A stretch of 64,000 bases of DNA from Gammaproteobacteria bacterium (GTDB lineage: Bacteria; Pseudomonadota; Gammaproteobacteria; Burkholderiales; Gallionellaceae), in the NCBI GenBank assembly GCA_018813765.1, contig JAHJBC010000002.1, forward strand, positions 124,001 through 188,000, in the 5' to 3' direction. Position numbers and translations under genes: made by a program. The notes beneath the pieces were generated by a model. That model saw only the letters and a list, made by a program, of their open reading frames with translations, did no database searches and was not told the origin of the DNA. Positions 25,478-34,534 of this stretch are shown piece by piece. Position 1 is the stretch's first letter, and every line of letters starts with the position of its first letter.

Positions 25478-28400
25478 TCAGGCCGCGACCGTGGCGTTGC
25501 CGCCGCTGTTCTCGCTGAGTTTCATCGCTTCTTCGATATCCACCGACACCACCTTGGACACGCCGCGTTCCTGCATGGTCACGCCGATGAGTTGCTGCGC
25601 CATTTCCATGGTGATCTTGTTGTGGCTGATGTAGACGAACTGGGTCTTGTCCGACATCTTCTGGATCAGTTTGCACAGGCGCTCGGTGTTGGTGTCGTCC
25701 AGCGGCGCATCCACTTCGTCCAGCACGCAGAACGGCGCGGGATTCAACTGGAATAGCGAGAACACCAGCGCGATGGCGGTGAGCGCCTTTTCGCCGCCGG
25801 AGAGCAGGTGGATGGAGGCGTTCTTCTTGCCGGGCGGATGCGCCATCACCTGCACGCCGCTGTCGAGGATCTCGTCACCGGTCAGCACCAGTTTGGCGTC
25901 GCCGCCGCCGAACAATATCGGGAACAGTTCCGACAGGTGGCGGTTGACCTCGTCGTAGGTGGCCATCAGCAGGTCGCGCGATTCCTTGTCGATGCGGCGG
26001 ATCGCCGCTTCCAGCGTTTCGACCGCTTCGTTCAGGTCTTTCGCCTGCGCGTCGAGGTAGTCCTTGCGTTCCTGCGCCGCCTGCAATTCTTCCAGCGCCG
26101 CCAGGTTCACCGCACCCAGCGCGGTGATCTCGTTGGACAGGCGGGTCAGTTCGTTCTGCAAGCCGCTTGCCTTGGCGCCTTCGATCAGCGGCAGCAGCGG
26201 TTCTTCGTCCACGCCCTGCAACTGCTCGGCCCACTGTTCGTATTGCAGCCGCGCTTCCTGTTCCTTGAGCGTGATCTCGCCCACCTTCTCGCGCAGCGGG
26301 TGCAGCTTCTGCTCGCACGCCATGCGCTCCTGTTCCATGCGGTTCAGGTTCATGGTGGCGTTTTCCATGATGTTGCGCGCTTCGGCCAGCGCCTGCTCGT
26401 GCACTTGGCGCTGTTGCAGTGCGCCCTGCAATTGCTGGTCCGCCACGCCTTCGCTCAGGTTGGCCAGTTCGTTGCGGCTGTGGGCGAGCGCCTCTTCCAG
26501 TTGCGTCAGAGTTTCGCCGTGCTGGTGCAGGTTCTGCTCCAGGTCGGCGAGTTTCTCGGCACAGGTCTTGGCGAAGAAGCGCGCTTCCTGCAATTCGTGC
26601 TGCGCCTTCTGCGCGCGGTCGCGCTGTTCGCGCAGCAGATTGTCCTGCGTGGTGGATTGTTGCCGCGTCTGGTCGCTTTCGATCTGCTGCGTCGACAGCT
26701 TCTCGCGCTGGATCTCCATCTGCTCGGCGATCTCCTGCAACTGGCGCTGCTCGTTCTCCACGCGCTCGGCCAGTTCTTCCAGTTCCTGCGCGATCTGCTG
26801 GTTGCGTTCCTGCGTGCGCTCGTTGGCCTGGGTCAGCTTCAATATCTGCATCTGCGCGCCGTGCTGGCGCTGCTGCAACTCGCTGGTGGAACCGCGCAGC
26901 GGCGCGATGCGCCCTTCGACGGTGTGATAGGCCTCTTCGGCCGCGGCCGACTGCTGCTTGCCCTGCTCCAGCGCCGCGCTGTGCTGTGCCGCTTCCTGCT
27001 GCAGGGCTTCGATCTCGCGCTGGCGCGCCAGCACGCCGTGCAACTGGCTGTCGGGTGCATGGAACAGCACGCTGTGCGCGCCGACCAGATGGCCCTGCGC
27101 CGTCACCAGCCAAGCTCCGCCCGGCAGGTTGTTGCGTTGTGCCAGCGCCTCGTCCAGTGTCGCCACCGCGTACACGCCGGCCAGCCAATCTTCCACCACC
27201 GGTGCGGCCTGCGCATCCTGGCAGCGCACATAGTTCGCCAGCGGGGTCAGGCCGGATTGCACGGCCGCTTTGTTCGAATGACCGCCATCCGCCGCATAGA
27301 CGGCGAGCTTGGCGGGCGGCAGGTCGCTCCAGCTTGCCGCCACTTGCAGGTTGGGCAGCGCCAGCGCGTTGATGCGCTCGCGCAGCACCGCTTCCAGCGC
27401 GTCTTCCCAGCCCTGCTCGATGCGGATGGATTGCCACAGGCGCGGTGCGCTGTCGAGCTGGTGCTGGCTGAGCCAGGCTTTCAGGTTCTTGTCGTTGTCG
27501 AGTTGCGCCTGCAATTGTTGCAGGGCATGCAACCGCGCCTCGGTCTGCGCCGACTGACGCTGCAGTTCCTGCACGGCATCGCGTTTGGCGCGGCGCTCGG
27601 CATCGGCAAGCGGCAGGCGTTCCTGCAATTCGGCCAGTTGCTGCTGCTGCATCTCGTGTTCGGCCTGCATCTCGGCCAATTGCTGGCGCGATTGTTCCAG
27701 CGCTTCCATGTCGGTCTGCGGCAGGTTGTCGCGCTCCAGCATCAGGCGCGAGCGGCGGCTGTCGAGTTGCTGCACATTACCCTGCACATGGCCGCGTTGC
27801 GTCTCGAAGATCTGCAACTGCTGCTGGATCAGCATCTGCTCGCGCTGCATCGAATTGAAACGTTCCAGCGCCAGGCGCGCGGCCTCTTCGACCTGCGGCA
27901 GGCTCTGCGCCTCGGTGTGGGAACGCTCTTCGCAGGTGGCCACGCGCACGGCGGCGTCTTCCTTCTGCTGCTGCCAGTGCGTGCGCAGAGTGCGCAGGCC
28001 CTGCAACTGGGTCTGCTGCTGGGCGATCTGGCGTTCGCCGTTCTGTATCTGTTGCGACAGGCGGTTGCGCTGTTCGGTGATGAAGGCGATCTGTTGTTCC
28101 AGCCGCGCCACTTCGGCGTTGGTGGCATACAGCTCGCCCTGCTTCGCGTGCAGCGCGTCGGACAGGCCGAAGTGGTCGCTGCGCGCGGTCTCCAGTTTGG
28201 CTTCCACTTCGCGCAGTTTGGCGATCTCGCCTTCGAGTTCGGTCTTGGTCTTTTCCACCTGCTGCGCGTAACGCACGCGCCGCGATTCGGCTTCCTGCTT
28301 GTTCACCAGCCACAGCAGTTTCTGCGTGGTGTCGCGCCGGGCTTCGAGTTCGCGATAGGTCTTGGCCACCTCGGCCTGCTCGGCCAGGTGCTTGAGTTGT

Positions 28401-29008
28401 TTTTCCAGTTCCTGCTGGATGTCGTAGACGCGCGACAGGTTGTCGCGGGTGTCGCCCAGGCGCAGTTCGGTCTCGCGGCGGCGGTCGCGGTATTTGGATA
28501 CGCCTGCCGCTTCTTCGAGGAACACGCGCAACTCTTCGGGCTTGGCCTCGATGATGCGCGAGATCATGCCCTGCTCGATGATGGCGTAAGCGCGCGCGCC
28601 TACCCCGGTGCCGAGGAAGATGTCGGTGATGTCCTTGCGCCGGACATGCTGGTTGTTGATGAAATAGCTGGATTCGCCGTCGCGCTGCAGCACGCGCTTG
28701 ATGGAGATCTCGGCATAGGTGGCCCATTGCCCGCCGACCTTGCCCAGCGAGTTGTCGAACACCAGTTCGACGCTGGCGCGCGCTACCGGCTTGCGCGTGC
28801 CGGCGCCGTTGAAGATGACGTCCTGCATGGATTCGCCGCGCAGGGCCGAGGCGCGGGATTCGCCCAGCACCCAGCGCAAAGCGTCGATGACGTTGGACTT
28901 GCCGCAGCCGTTCGGACCGACGATGCCCACCAGCTGCCCGGGCAGCGAGATGTTGGTGGGATCAACGAAGGACTTGAAACCGGCTAACTTGATATGGGCT
29001 AAGCGCAA
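25478..29008 (-). CDS. smc: Chromosome segregation protein SMC
   Basis: An 1176-aa condensin ATPase that organises the chromosome. The N-terminal head has GPNGCGKSN (Walker A, about residue 32). Two long coiled coils flank the hinge (about 510-660, e.g. LTPLANYVRCQDAQAAPVVE). The C-terminal head carries the signature LLSGGEKALTAIALVFSLF and Walker B CVLDEVDAPLDDTN. Coiled-coil regions are rich in Gln, Glu, Leu and Arg. The start is TTG (29008) giving MRLAHIKLAGFKSFVD, the universal SMC opening. Length is normal. In many relatives zipA and ligA follow smc; here a repeat and then ettA follow instead. Confidence 0.97.
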   Translation of the reverse strand: MRLAHIKLAGFKSFVDPTNISLPGQLVGIVGPNGCGKSNVIDALRWVLGESRASALRGESMQDVIFNGAGTRKPVARASVELVFDNSLGKVGGQWATYAEISIKRVLQRDGESSYFINNQHVRRKDITDIFLGTGVGARAYAIIEQGMISRIIEAKPEELRVFLEEAAGVSKYRDRRRETELRLGDTRDNLSRVYDIQQELEKQLKHLAEQAEVAKTYRELEARRDTTQKLLWLVNKQEAESRRVRYAQQVEKTKTELEGEIAKLREVEAKLETARSDHFGLSDALHAKQGELYATNAEVARLEQQIAFITEQRNRLSQQIQNGERQIAQQQTQLQGLRTLRTHWQQQKEDAAVRVATCEERSHTEAQSLPQVEEAARLALERFNSMQREQMLIQQQLQIFETQRGHVQGNVQQLDSRRSRLMLERDNLPQTDMEALEQSRQQLAEMQAEHEMQQQQLAELQERLPLADAERRAKRDAVQELQRQSAQTEARLHALQQLQAQLDNDKNLKAWLSQHQLDSAPRLWQSIRIEQGWEDALEAVLRERINALALPNLQVAASWSDLPPAKLAVYAADGGHSNKAAVQSGLTPLANYVRCQDAQAAPVVEDWLAGVYAVATLDEALAQRNNLPGGAWLVTAQGHLVGAHSVLFHAPDSQLHGVLARQREIEALQQEAAQHSAALEQGKQQSAAAEEAYHTVEGRIAPLRGSTSELQQRQHGAQMQILKLTQANERTQERNQQIAQELEELAERVENEQRQLQEIAEQMEIQREKLSTQQIESDQTRQQSTTQDNLLREQRDRAQKAQHELQEARFFAKTCAEKLADLEQNLHQHGETLTQLEEALAHSRNELANLSEGVADQQLQGALQQRQVHEQALAEARNIMENATMNLNRMEQERMACEQKLHPLREKVGEITLKEQEARLQYEQWAEQLQGVDEEPLLPLIEGAKASGLQNELTRLSNEITALGAVNLAALEELQAAQERKDYLDAQAKDLNEAVETLEAAIRRIDKESRDLLMATYDEVNRHLSELFPILFGGGDAKLVLTGDEILDSGVQVMAHPPGKKNASIHLLSGGEKALTAIALVFSLFQLNPAPFCVLDEVDAPLDDTNTERLCKLIQKMSDKTQFVYISHNKITMEMAQQLIGVTMQERGVSKVVSVDIEEAMKLSENSGGNATVAA

Positions 29009-29026
29009 TTTGACTCAGGCAGGCGA

Positions 29027-29032
29027 TATAAT
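29027..29032 (+). promoter_or_regulatory. Candidate -10 box of queF
   Basis: A perfect TATAAT lies 37 bases before the queF start. A TTGACT at 29010 is only 11 bases upstream, too near for a standard -35, so sigma-70 recognition is plausible but incomplete. Confidence 0.4.
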
Positions 29033-29068
29033 GCGCCGCATTCTAACTGAACCCGGCCCCCCGACCAA

Positions 29069-29488
29069 ATGACCAGCCAAGCCACTAAGACATTGGAGAC
29101 TTTTCCCAACCCGCAGCCTGCTCGCGACTACCATATCCATATGGAGATCCCGGAATTCACCTGCCTGTGCCCCAAGACCGGGCAGCCGGACTTCGCCACG
29201 CTGATCCTGGATTACATCGCCGACGCGCAATGCGTGGAATTGAAGAGCCTGAAGTTGTACATCTGGTCGTTCCGCAACGAGGGACATTTCCACGAGGATG
29301 TGACCAACCGCGTGCTGGACGACCTGGTCGCCGCCACCCAGCCGCGTTTCATGCGCCTGACCGCCAAGTTCTACGTGCGCGGCGGCATCTTCACCAATGT
29401 GGTGGCCGAGCACCGCAAGCCGGGTTGGCAGCCCGCACCGCTGGTTGACCTGACGCAGTTCCAGACCCAGTCGAACACGCGCGGGTAA
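29069..29488 (+). CDS. queF: NADPH-dependent 7-cyano-7-deazaguanine reductase QueF
   Basis: A 139-aa enzyme that reduces preQ0 to preQ1 in queuosine tRNA modification. The short type-I form is expected. [18 protein letters not shown] carries the active-site Cys that forms the thioimide with the nitrile, and the QueF motif [20 protein letters not shown] follows, with substrate-binding Glu and His. The C-terminus [20 protein letters not shown] is complete. It is divergent from smc across a short gap. Its last 66 bases recur as a damaged copy at 30961-31026. Confidence 0.96.
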   Translation: MTSQATKTLETFPNPQPARDYHIHMEIPEFTCLCPKTGQPDFATLILDYIADAQCVELKSLKLYIWSFRNEGHFHEDVTNRVLDDLVAATQPRFMRLTAKFYVRGGIFTNVVAEHRKPGWQPAPLVDLTQFQTQSNTRG

Positions 29489-29603
29489 CCAATTCGCGCC
29501 CTTTAGTGCGCCACCGCCACCAAATACAAATGCCGCGCAGTGCGCGGCATTTGCTCGTTTTCTGGATCGATACCCCAATTAACAACTATTCGCGGATTGT
29601 TTA

Positions 29604-29927
29604 TCAGCGAAGCTTGGCTGAACGCGAGCTGAGCGCCTTGTCATCCAATAATCGCTTGCCATGCACTACGGCGATAACCACGATGCGTGTTTCCTCAATC
29701 TGGTAAATCAGGCGGTAACTGTACACAAAGCATTCCCGTACGTCGGTTTGGCCCAACTCGGGAACGATACGTCCGACTCCTGGAAAAGTGCTTAACCCGG
29801 ATGCGGCCGCAAGCATTTTTTCAACGACCGCCGCAGCATAAAAACTTGAATCGCGCGCAATATATGCAGCAATGGCTTCAACATCCTCCAGCGCCTCTGG
29901 CGACCAGACTACGGTTTGGCGAGCCAT
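29604..29927 (-). CDS. RelE/ParE-family toxin
   Basis: A 107-aa RelE/ParE-like protein: TVVWSPEALEDVEAIAAYIA, DSSFYAAAVVEKMLAAASGL, FPGVGRIVPELGQTDVRECF and VYSYRLIYQIEETRIVVIAV with HGKRLL at the end. The GRIVPE-x-VREC-x-YRLIY pattern favours the plasmid-stabilisation (ParE/RelE) subgroup. Its start overlaps the end of the antitoxin-like gene by 19 bases. The pair sits in the patch between two copies of the queF 3' end and is probably an inserted module. Confidence 0.88.
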   Translation of the reverse strand: MARQTVVWSPEALEDVEAIAAYIARDSSFYAAAVVEKMLAAASGLSTFPGVGRIVPELGQTDVRECFVYSYRLIYQIEETRIVVIAVVHGKRLLDDKALSSRSAKLR

Positions 29928-30100
29928 TTTCCCAAACGCTCTTCAACCTGCGCTTGCGACAATACCCCCTCCGTTTGCGCACGTTCCTGCCCGCGCCGAA
30001 TTTTTTCGATTACATACAAATGGTATTGCACATCCTCCAGCGAACTGCTTTCCGGTAGCCGCTGGAGTAATGAAGTCACTTCCTGTTTGACTGTCTGCAT
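29909..30100 (-). CDS. Antitoxin-like small protein
   Basis: A 63-aa protein: MQTVKQEVTSLLQRLPESSS and LEDVQYHLYVIEKIRRGQER, ending in ERLGKWLAKP. The second segment is the standard signature of small antitoxins of the 'addiction module antitoxin' type, found beside RelE/ParE toxins ('TLEDIQYHLYVLEKIRRG'). A GGGAG site precedes ATG 30100; an upstream extension of the frame lacks one. The overlap with the toxin start suggests coupled translation. Neutralisation of the downstream toxin is inferred from context. Confidence 0.82.
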   Translation of the reverse strand: MQTVKQEVTSLLQRLPESSSLEDVQYHLYVIEKIRRGQERAQTEGVLSQAQVEERLGKWLAKP

Positions 30101-30221
30101 GACGACTCCCAAGAAATCAAATTCGTAACGTCTTATGACATAAGACCTGATGCGATGATGATAAACCATTTCTGCAAGCCCATGGTTTCGAAGCGGCCCG
30201 CCCCACACTCAACAGTCAGGA

Positions 30222-30310
30222 CAGTTCGCATGTCTGTTGCGGCAGTTTGAACAGGCTGCCGAGATAGCGCGCCAGATTGGCGACGCCATCGAAATGCTGT
30301 CGGGTGTAGG
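30222..30310 (-). repeat. Stray copy of an internal part of the HD-GYP gene
   Basis: These 89 bases match 31484-31572 inside the HD-GYP gene at the same orientation, with four mismatches by eye. The copy is not part of any open gene. See the matching queF copy at 30961. Confidence 0.9.
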
Positions 30311-30315
30311 TAAAG

Positions 30316-30400
30316 AAAAAATGAGGCAGATTTATTTTCCCCCATTAACACATTCGTCATTATCATTTCGATTGGGGTAAATAAATCTGTCCCCATTTTT
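30316..30400. repeat. Inverted repeat of the GGGGACAGATTTATTT type
   Basis: AAAATGAGGCAGATTTATTT (left) faces GGGGTAAATAAATCTGTCCC (right), giving imperfect arms of about 27 bases (30316-30342 and 30374-30400). Similar termini flank many small mobile repeats in bacteria. The last codons of the 204-aa gene lie inside it. Confidence 0.75.
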
Positions 30401-30946
30401 AGAGGTGATGGTGTTGGTGCCGTTGGAATCCAGGGTGGAGGAGATTTTCCACCTAAGCCCTGTCTCTTTGCACCGGTCTATCCATCCAGTATTGCCAAGC
30501 GGACCTTCAAACTCTTTGAAGAAATAGACTACCTTAACCTTTTCGCCGCCGATATCCACCAGAAATGTGGCACTGTCCTTGAGATAACCTTTCTCGGGAA
30601 GGTAAGCATAGAGTCCGGTAGCAGGATCAACAGCTGTTGCGGAACTATCGAAAAGCGTACCTCTGTCGGCTTCGGTGACCAAACGCAAGATGCCATGCGT
30701 AGGTTGCTGCAATACAGTGATGGTAGCAGGGCCTGTAACTGCTTTATGCTCGTATGTCCGCAAATAACTTTTTGCCGAAACTATTGGACTCAGCGTATTT
30801 TCCCCCAAGGACAGATCACTCGGGACAGGATAACAAACACCAAGTGCTCGTGTTGTCGTCACATCACTTGGCTGCGCCTGATTCGCTTGCGCGATCATCA
30901 CCGGCATAATTTGCGGCGGAACATCGGGCATATCTGGGATAAACAT
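30332..30946 (-). CDS. Hypothetical protein, beta-rich
   Basis: A 204-aa protein starting MFIPDMPDVPPQIMPVMIAQ after a strong AGGAGAGG site (ATG 30946). It has no signal peptide or membrane helix. The middle (AVTGPATITVLQQPTHGILR, VDPATGLYAYLPEKGYLKDS, ATFLVDIGGEKVKVVYFFKE) is a beta-sandwich-like pattern of the kind found in cadherin/Ig-like repeats of secreted proteins; I cannot name the family with confidence. The last ~17 codons lie in the mobile repeat at 30316-30400 (ending NDNDECVNGGK), so the original C-terminus may be altered. It sits in the duplicated patch beside queF. Confidence 0.65.
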   Translation of the reverse strand: MFIPDMPDVPPQIMPVMIAQANQAQPSDVTTTRALGVCYPVPSDLSLGENTLSPIVSAKSYLRTYEHKAVTGPATITVLQQPTHGILRLVTEADRGTLFDSSATAVDPATGLYAYLPEKGYLKDSATFLVDIGGEKVKVVYFFKEFEGPLGNTGWIDRCKETGLRWKISSTLDSNGTNTITSKNGDRFIYPNRNDNDECVNGGK

Positions 30947-30960
30947 ATTTACCTCTCCTT

Positions 30961-31026
30961 GGCTGGTAGCCCGCGCCGCTGGTCGACCTGACGCAGTTCC
31001 AGACCCAGTCCAACACGCGCGGGTAA
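30961..31026 (+). repeat. Copy of the queF 3' end
   Basis: Matches 29423-29488, the last 22 codons of queF including the stop, with five mismatches in 66 bases by eye. It lies 17 bases before the end of the HD-GYP gene, which is where the true queF stop would be if the 1.5-kb patch were absent. Confidence 0.9.
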
Positions 31027-31042
31027 TAGTCAGGACTGTACC

Positions 31043-32272
31043 TTATACCGGGTCGACGGCGACGCGCCAGCATTCCTGCAGGTTCGCTTCCACTACCGCG
31101 ACCACTTCCGCATCCAGCTTGCCCGCCTCGGCTTCCACCTTGAGCAGGGTCATGATGACTTGTTGTTCCAGCGCCCCGCGATAGGGGCGGTCCTGCGCCA
31201 GGGCCTGGAACACGTCGGCCACCGCGACGATGCGCGCTTCGAAAGACAGTTCTGTCCCTTTGGTGTGATTGGGGTAGCCGGTGCCGTCCATGCGTTCGTG
31301 GTGCTGCAAGGCCCACAGGCTGACGCTCTCCAGTCCGCGGATGTTGCGCAGGATGTTGTAGGTGTCGAAACTGTGGCGGCGCATGATGTACACCTCGGCC
31401 TCGTCCAGCTCGCTGGGTTTGTCCAGCAATTCGTCCGGCACGCGCAGTTTGCCGATATCGTGCAGCAGACCCACCAGTTCGAGCAGTTCGCAGGTCTGTT
31501 GCGGCAGTTTGAACAGGCTGCCGAGATAGCGCGCCAGATTGGCGACGCCATCCGAATGCTGTCTGGTGTAGGGACTCTTGGCGTCGACGATGCGCGAGAA
31601 GATATGGACCAGGCTGCGCAGTTCATCGAACTCCATGGTCTGGTCCGGAAAGTGCGATAGCCAGGTCGCCAGGTAGGCGTTGACGTTGTCGCTCTCGAGC
31701 GTGAACCAGAAAGCCTCCGAGCGCGAGATGTCCATGAAGGCATCGACCAGTTGCGGATGGAACCAGTCGCCGCGCCGCTCGTGGATCTTGCGCCTGATCT
31801 CTTCCTTGCCCAGCAGGATGTCCTGTTTGCCCGCCATCCATCCCAGCGACATCACATCCACGCGGTCGGTCAGGTAGATGCAGTTCGCGCGCAGTTTGAC
31901 TTCCAGCGGCAGATCCAGCCCCTCAAGCACGGACCAGTGGGTATGGTGATGCAGGATGGTATCCGACAGGTGCTGCAAAAGCGGGCTGCCGGCCAGCAGT
32001 TCGGCGCCCAGGTGGCAGTGTTCCGCCTCGTTCTCCCACGCCATCTGCGCCAGGTTGGCATGCACCATGGTCCTGGACACGCCGCTGTCGTGCAGGATGG
32101 CCGCCTGGAACAGGTCGTCCAGCCTCGCCCCGTCCCAGCCCAGGTGCTTGCCGCATTCGGTGGCCATGTAGGCGACGCGCTTGCCGTGATGGATATGGGT
32201 GACGCCGACGAGGTCGAGCGCGTCGGACAGGGAGTAGATCGCTTCATGCAGATTGACGTTGTATGTGGACAC
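31043..32272 (-). CDS. Two-HD-domain protein with C-terminal HD-GYP phosphodiesterase
   Basis: A 409-aa cytoplasmic protein starting at GTG 32272 after AAGGTG. An N-terminal HD-like domain has HHGKRVAYMA (about residue 28) and AAILHDSGVSR (about 57). The C-terminal HD-GYP domain (about 215-400) has intact LVGLLHDIGKLRVPDELLDK, the HHERMDGTGYP motif and ALAQDRPYRG, so it should hydrolyse c-di-GMP to pGpG or GMP. This contrasts with the degenerate copy at 11410. It lies downstream of GGDEF-EAL and FIST genes on the same strand with an 80-base gap; together they suggest a coordinated c-di-GMP unit. An 89-base internal segment is duplicated at 30222. Confidence 0.92.
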   Translation of the reverse strand: MSTYNVNLHEAIYSLSDALDLVGVTHIHHGKRVAYMATECGKHLGWDGARLDDLFQAAILHDSGVSRTMVHANLAQMAWENEAEHCHLGAELLAGSPLLQHLSDTILHHHTHWSVLEGLDLPLEVKLRANCIYLTDRVDVMSLGWMAGKQDILLGKEEIRRKIHERRGDWFHPQLVDAFMDISRSEAFWFTLESDNVNAYLATWLSHFPDQTMEFDELRSLVHIFSRIVDAKSPYTRQHSDGVANLARYLGSLFKLPQQTCELLELVGLLHDIGKLRVPDELLDKPSELDEAEVYIMRRHSFDTYNILRNIRGLESVSLWALQHHERMDGTGYPNHTKGTELSFEARIVAVADVFQALAQDRPYRGALEQQVIMTLLKVEAEAGKLDAEVVAVVEANLQECWRVAVDPV

Positions 32273-32352
32273 GCTTCACCTTCAGCCCTGGATTCACATC
32301 CGTTCGTGATGTCTGCATACGGCAGCGAACATCACCGTTACCCTTGCCACAG

Positions 32353-34533
32353 TCACACCTTCAGTTGTGCCTCGAACTCCCGCAGCGGCAACGGCCTGCC
32401 AAACAGGAAGCCCTGGAAGGCGTGACAGCCCCGCCGGTCGAGGAATTCGCGCTGATCTTCGGTCTCCACACCTTCCGCGATCACATTCAGCCCCAGCACT
32501 TCGCTCATGGCGATGATGGTCTGCACGATGGCGGCATCGTTGGGATCGCTGGCGATGTCGCGCACGAAGGACTGGTCGATCTTGATCTGGTCCAGCGGCA
32601 GGCGCTTGAGGTATTGTAGCGAAGAATAGCCGGTGCCGAAGTCGTCCATCGAAAAGCTCAGCCCGAGCAGCTTGAGTTCGCCCATCCTGGCGATGGTGTC
32701 TTCGACGTTCTCCAGCACCGTGCTTTCGGTCAGTTCGAGCTTGAGCATGGACGGCTTGGCGCCGCTTCCGATCAGGTCGCGCTGCACCTGGATGACGAAG
32801 TCCGGCTGGCGGAACTGCCTCGCGCTGACGTTCACCGCCACGGTCAGGTCGCGCAACACGGCATCGTGCTGCCAGCGCTTGAGTTGCTCGCAGGCGGAGC
32901 GGAGCACCCATTGCCCGATGGGGACGATGAGTCCGGTCTCTTCCGCCAGCGGGATGAAACTGGCCGGGGAGATCAGCCCGCGTTCGGGATGCTGCCAGCG
33001 CAGCAGCGCTTCCGCCCCCAGCGGGCGACTGCGGCTGTCCACCTGCACCTGGAAATACAGTTGCAACTGATTCAGCTCCAGCGCATGGCGCAAGTCTTCC
33101 TCGAGATCGGCGCGCGCCTCCATGGCCGCCTGCATCTCCGGGTCGTAGAAGCGGATGGTGTTGCGTCCGGCTTTCTTGGCCTGGTACATCGCCGCGTCGA
33201 CATGTTTGAGCACGTCATCCAGACTCTGCTGGTGGCCCCTGAACAGCACCACGCCGATACTCGGTGTGGTGTGGATGACATGTCCGTCCAGTTGGTAAGG
33301 TCGGCTCAGTTCGACGCGTATCAGCTCCGCCGCCTTGTCGGCCTGCGCGGCCGCTTCTTCGGTTCTCTCGCTCAGCGCATCCAGCACCACCACGAATTCG
33401 TCGCCGCCAAGCCGCGCCACGGTGTCGCCGTCGCTGACGCAGTCCTTCAGGCGTTTCCCGGTTTCGACCAGCAACTGGTCGCCGGTTTCCAGCCCCTTGG
33501 TGTCGTTGATCGCCTTGAAGCCGTCGAGGTCGAGCAACAGCACCGCACCATGCCGCCCGTTGCGCGCGCCCTGGGAAAAGGACTGCAACAGGCGCTCGAC
33601 CAGCAGGCGGCGGTTAGGCAGCCCGGTCAGCGAATCGTAGAACGCCAGTTGGTGTATCTGCGCCTCGGCTTCCTTGCGCTGGCTGATGTCTGAAATCATG
33701 CCCACGTAATTCAGCAGTTCACCGGCCTTGTCCCGCACCTGGTTGATAGTCAGCCAGCATGGATACACCTCCCCCGTCTTGCGGCGGTTCAGGACTTCGC
33801 CTTCCCAATGCCCATCCTTCAGGATGCCATTCCACATCTCGCTGTAAAAGCCATGGTCATGCAGCCCCGACGACAGCATGCGCGGGTCCCTGCCGCGAAC
33901 CTCCTCCGGGGAAAAACCGGTGATGCGCGTGAAGGCCGGATTGGTCTCGACGATGTTGGCCTGTGCGTCTGTGATCATCACGCCCGAATAGCTGCTCTCG
34001 AACACTTCCTCCAGCTTGTAACGCTGCGCGAGCAGCCCGCTGGTATAGGCTTCGTTGTTGCGGCACAGCACGATGGCTTTTGCGAGGTGCTCCAGCACGG
34101 GCTGCAACATCGTCGTCAGCGGCAATGTCGTCTCGGGTATCTCGGCGGCGAGCAGCACGATCACGCCGCCCTGGCCTAAAGGCAGCCGCAGGAACGACTT
34201 GTACTGTGTCAGCGTGCAGCGCAGGGATGACAACAATGCCGCCTGGTCGGTCTCGCGCCCGGCCAAGTGGGAAAGCAGCGCACATGGCAGGACGACAGGA
34301 CGGCCGATCAAGCCAAGCAGGTCGAAATCGCCGACCACGGCATCGAGGCGCACCTCGATTTCGCCGTCGGCATCCGCGCACTCGGGCACGTCCAGACAGA
34401 TGAAACCGGCAGAGAATGAAGTATGGTAGAGCAGGCGCTGCAGGGTGCGCGTCAGCAGCGGTTTGACGCTGATCTCGCTGCCGATGGTGACCGCAAGGTC
34501 ATACAACACCGGCAGGACTTCGTCGCGTTCCAT
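32353..34533 (-). CDS. GAF-PAS-GGDEF-EAL c-di-GMP protein
   Basis: A 726-aa cytoplasmic protein. After a GAF-like N-terminus (VLYDLAVTIGSEISVKPLLT), a PAS domain (about 175-295: EEVFESSYSGVMITDAQANI) precedes GGDEF (about 300-465, ARLGGDEFVVVL intact; no RxxD inhibitory site, SDGD at the position). The EAL domain (about 475-725) keeps GAEALLRWQHPERG, MDDFGTGYSSLQYLKRLPLD, QIKIDQSFVRD and AEGVET, so both synthase and phosphodiesterase activity are possible. The start MERDEVLPVL at 34533 lies one base after the FIST gene's stop, implying coupled translation. PAS or FIST input may set which activity dominates. Confidence 0.93.
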   Translation of the reverse strand: MERDEVLPVLYDLAVTIGSEISVKPLLTRTLQRLLYHTSFSAGFICLDVPECADADGEIEVRLDAVVGDFDLLGLIGRPVVLPCALLSHLAGRETDQAALLSSLRCTLTQYKSFLRLPLGQGGVIVLLAAEIPETTLPLTTMLQPVLEHLAKAIVLCRNNEAYTSGLLAQRYKLEEVFESSYSGVMITDAQANIVETNPAFTRITGFSPEEVRGRDPRMLSSGLHDHGFYSEMWNGILKDGHWEGEVLNRRKTGEVYPCWLTINQVRDKAGELLNYVGMISDISQRKEAEAQIHQLAFYDSLTGLPNRRLLVERLLQSFSQGARNGRHGAVLLLDLDGFKAINDTKGLETGDQLLVETGKRLKDCVSDGDTVARLGGDEFVVVLDALSERTEEAAAQADKAAELIRVELSRPYQLDGHVIHTTPSIGVVLFRGHQQSLDDVLKHVDAAMYQAKKAGRNTIRFYDPEMQAAMEARADLEEDLRHALELNQLQLYFQVQVDSRSRPLGAEALLRWQHPERGLISPASFIPLAEETGLIVPIGQWVLRSACEQLKRWQHDAVLRDLTVAVNVSARQFRQPDFVIQVQRDLIGSGAKPSMLKLELTESTVLENVEDTIARMGELKLLGLSFSMDDFGTGYSSLQYLKRLPLDQIKIDQSFVRDIASDPNDAAIVQTIIAMSEVLGLNVIAEGVETEDQREFLDRRGCHAFQGFLFGRPLPLREFEAQLKV

Positions 34534-34534
34534 G

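Noticed and set aside
25808-28987. A very long plus-strand open frame (over 1000 codons) opposite smc
   Set aside because: It is the antisense of smc, kept open by GC-rich codon bias and Gln/Glu-rich coiled-coil codons. It has low-complexity Leu/Phe/Gln/Ala content and no family match.
30133-30396. Small minus-strand frame across the HD-GYP fragment and inverted repeat
   Set aside because: It only spans repeat material and copied sequence; no independent gene evidence.
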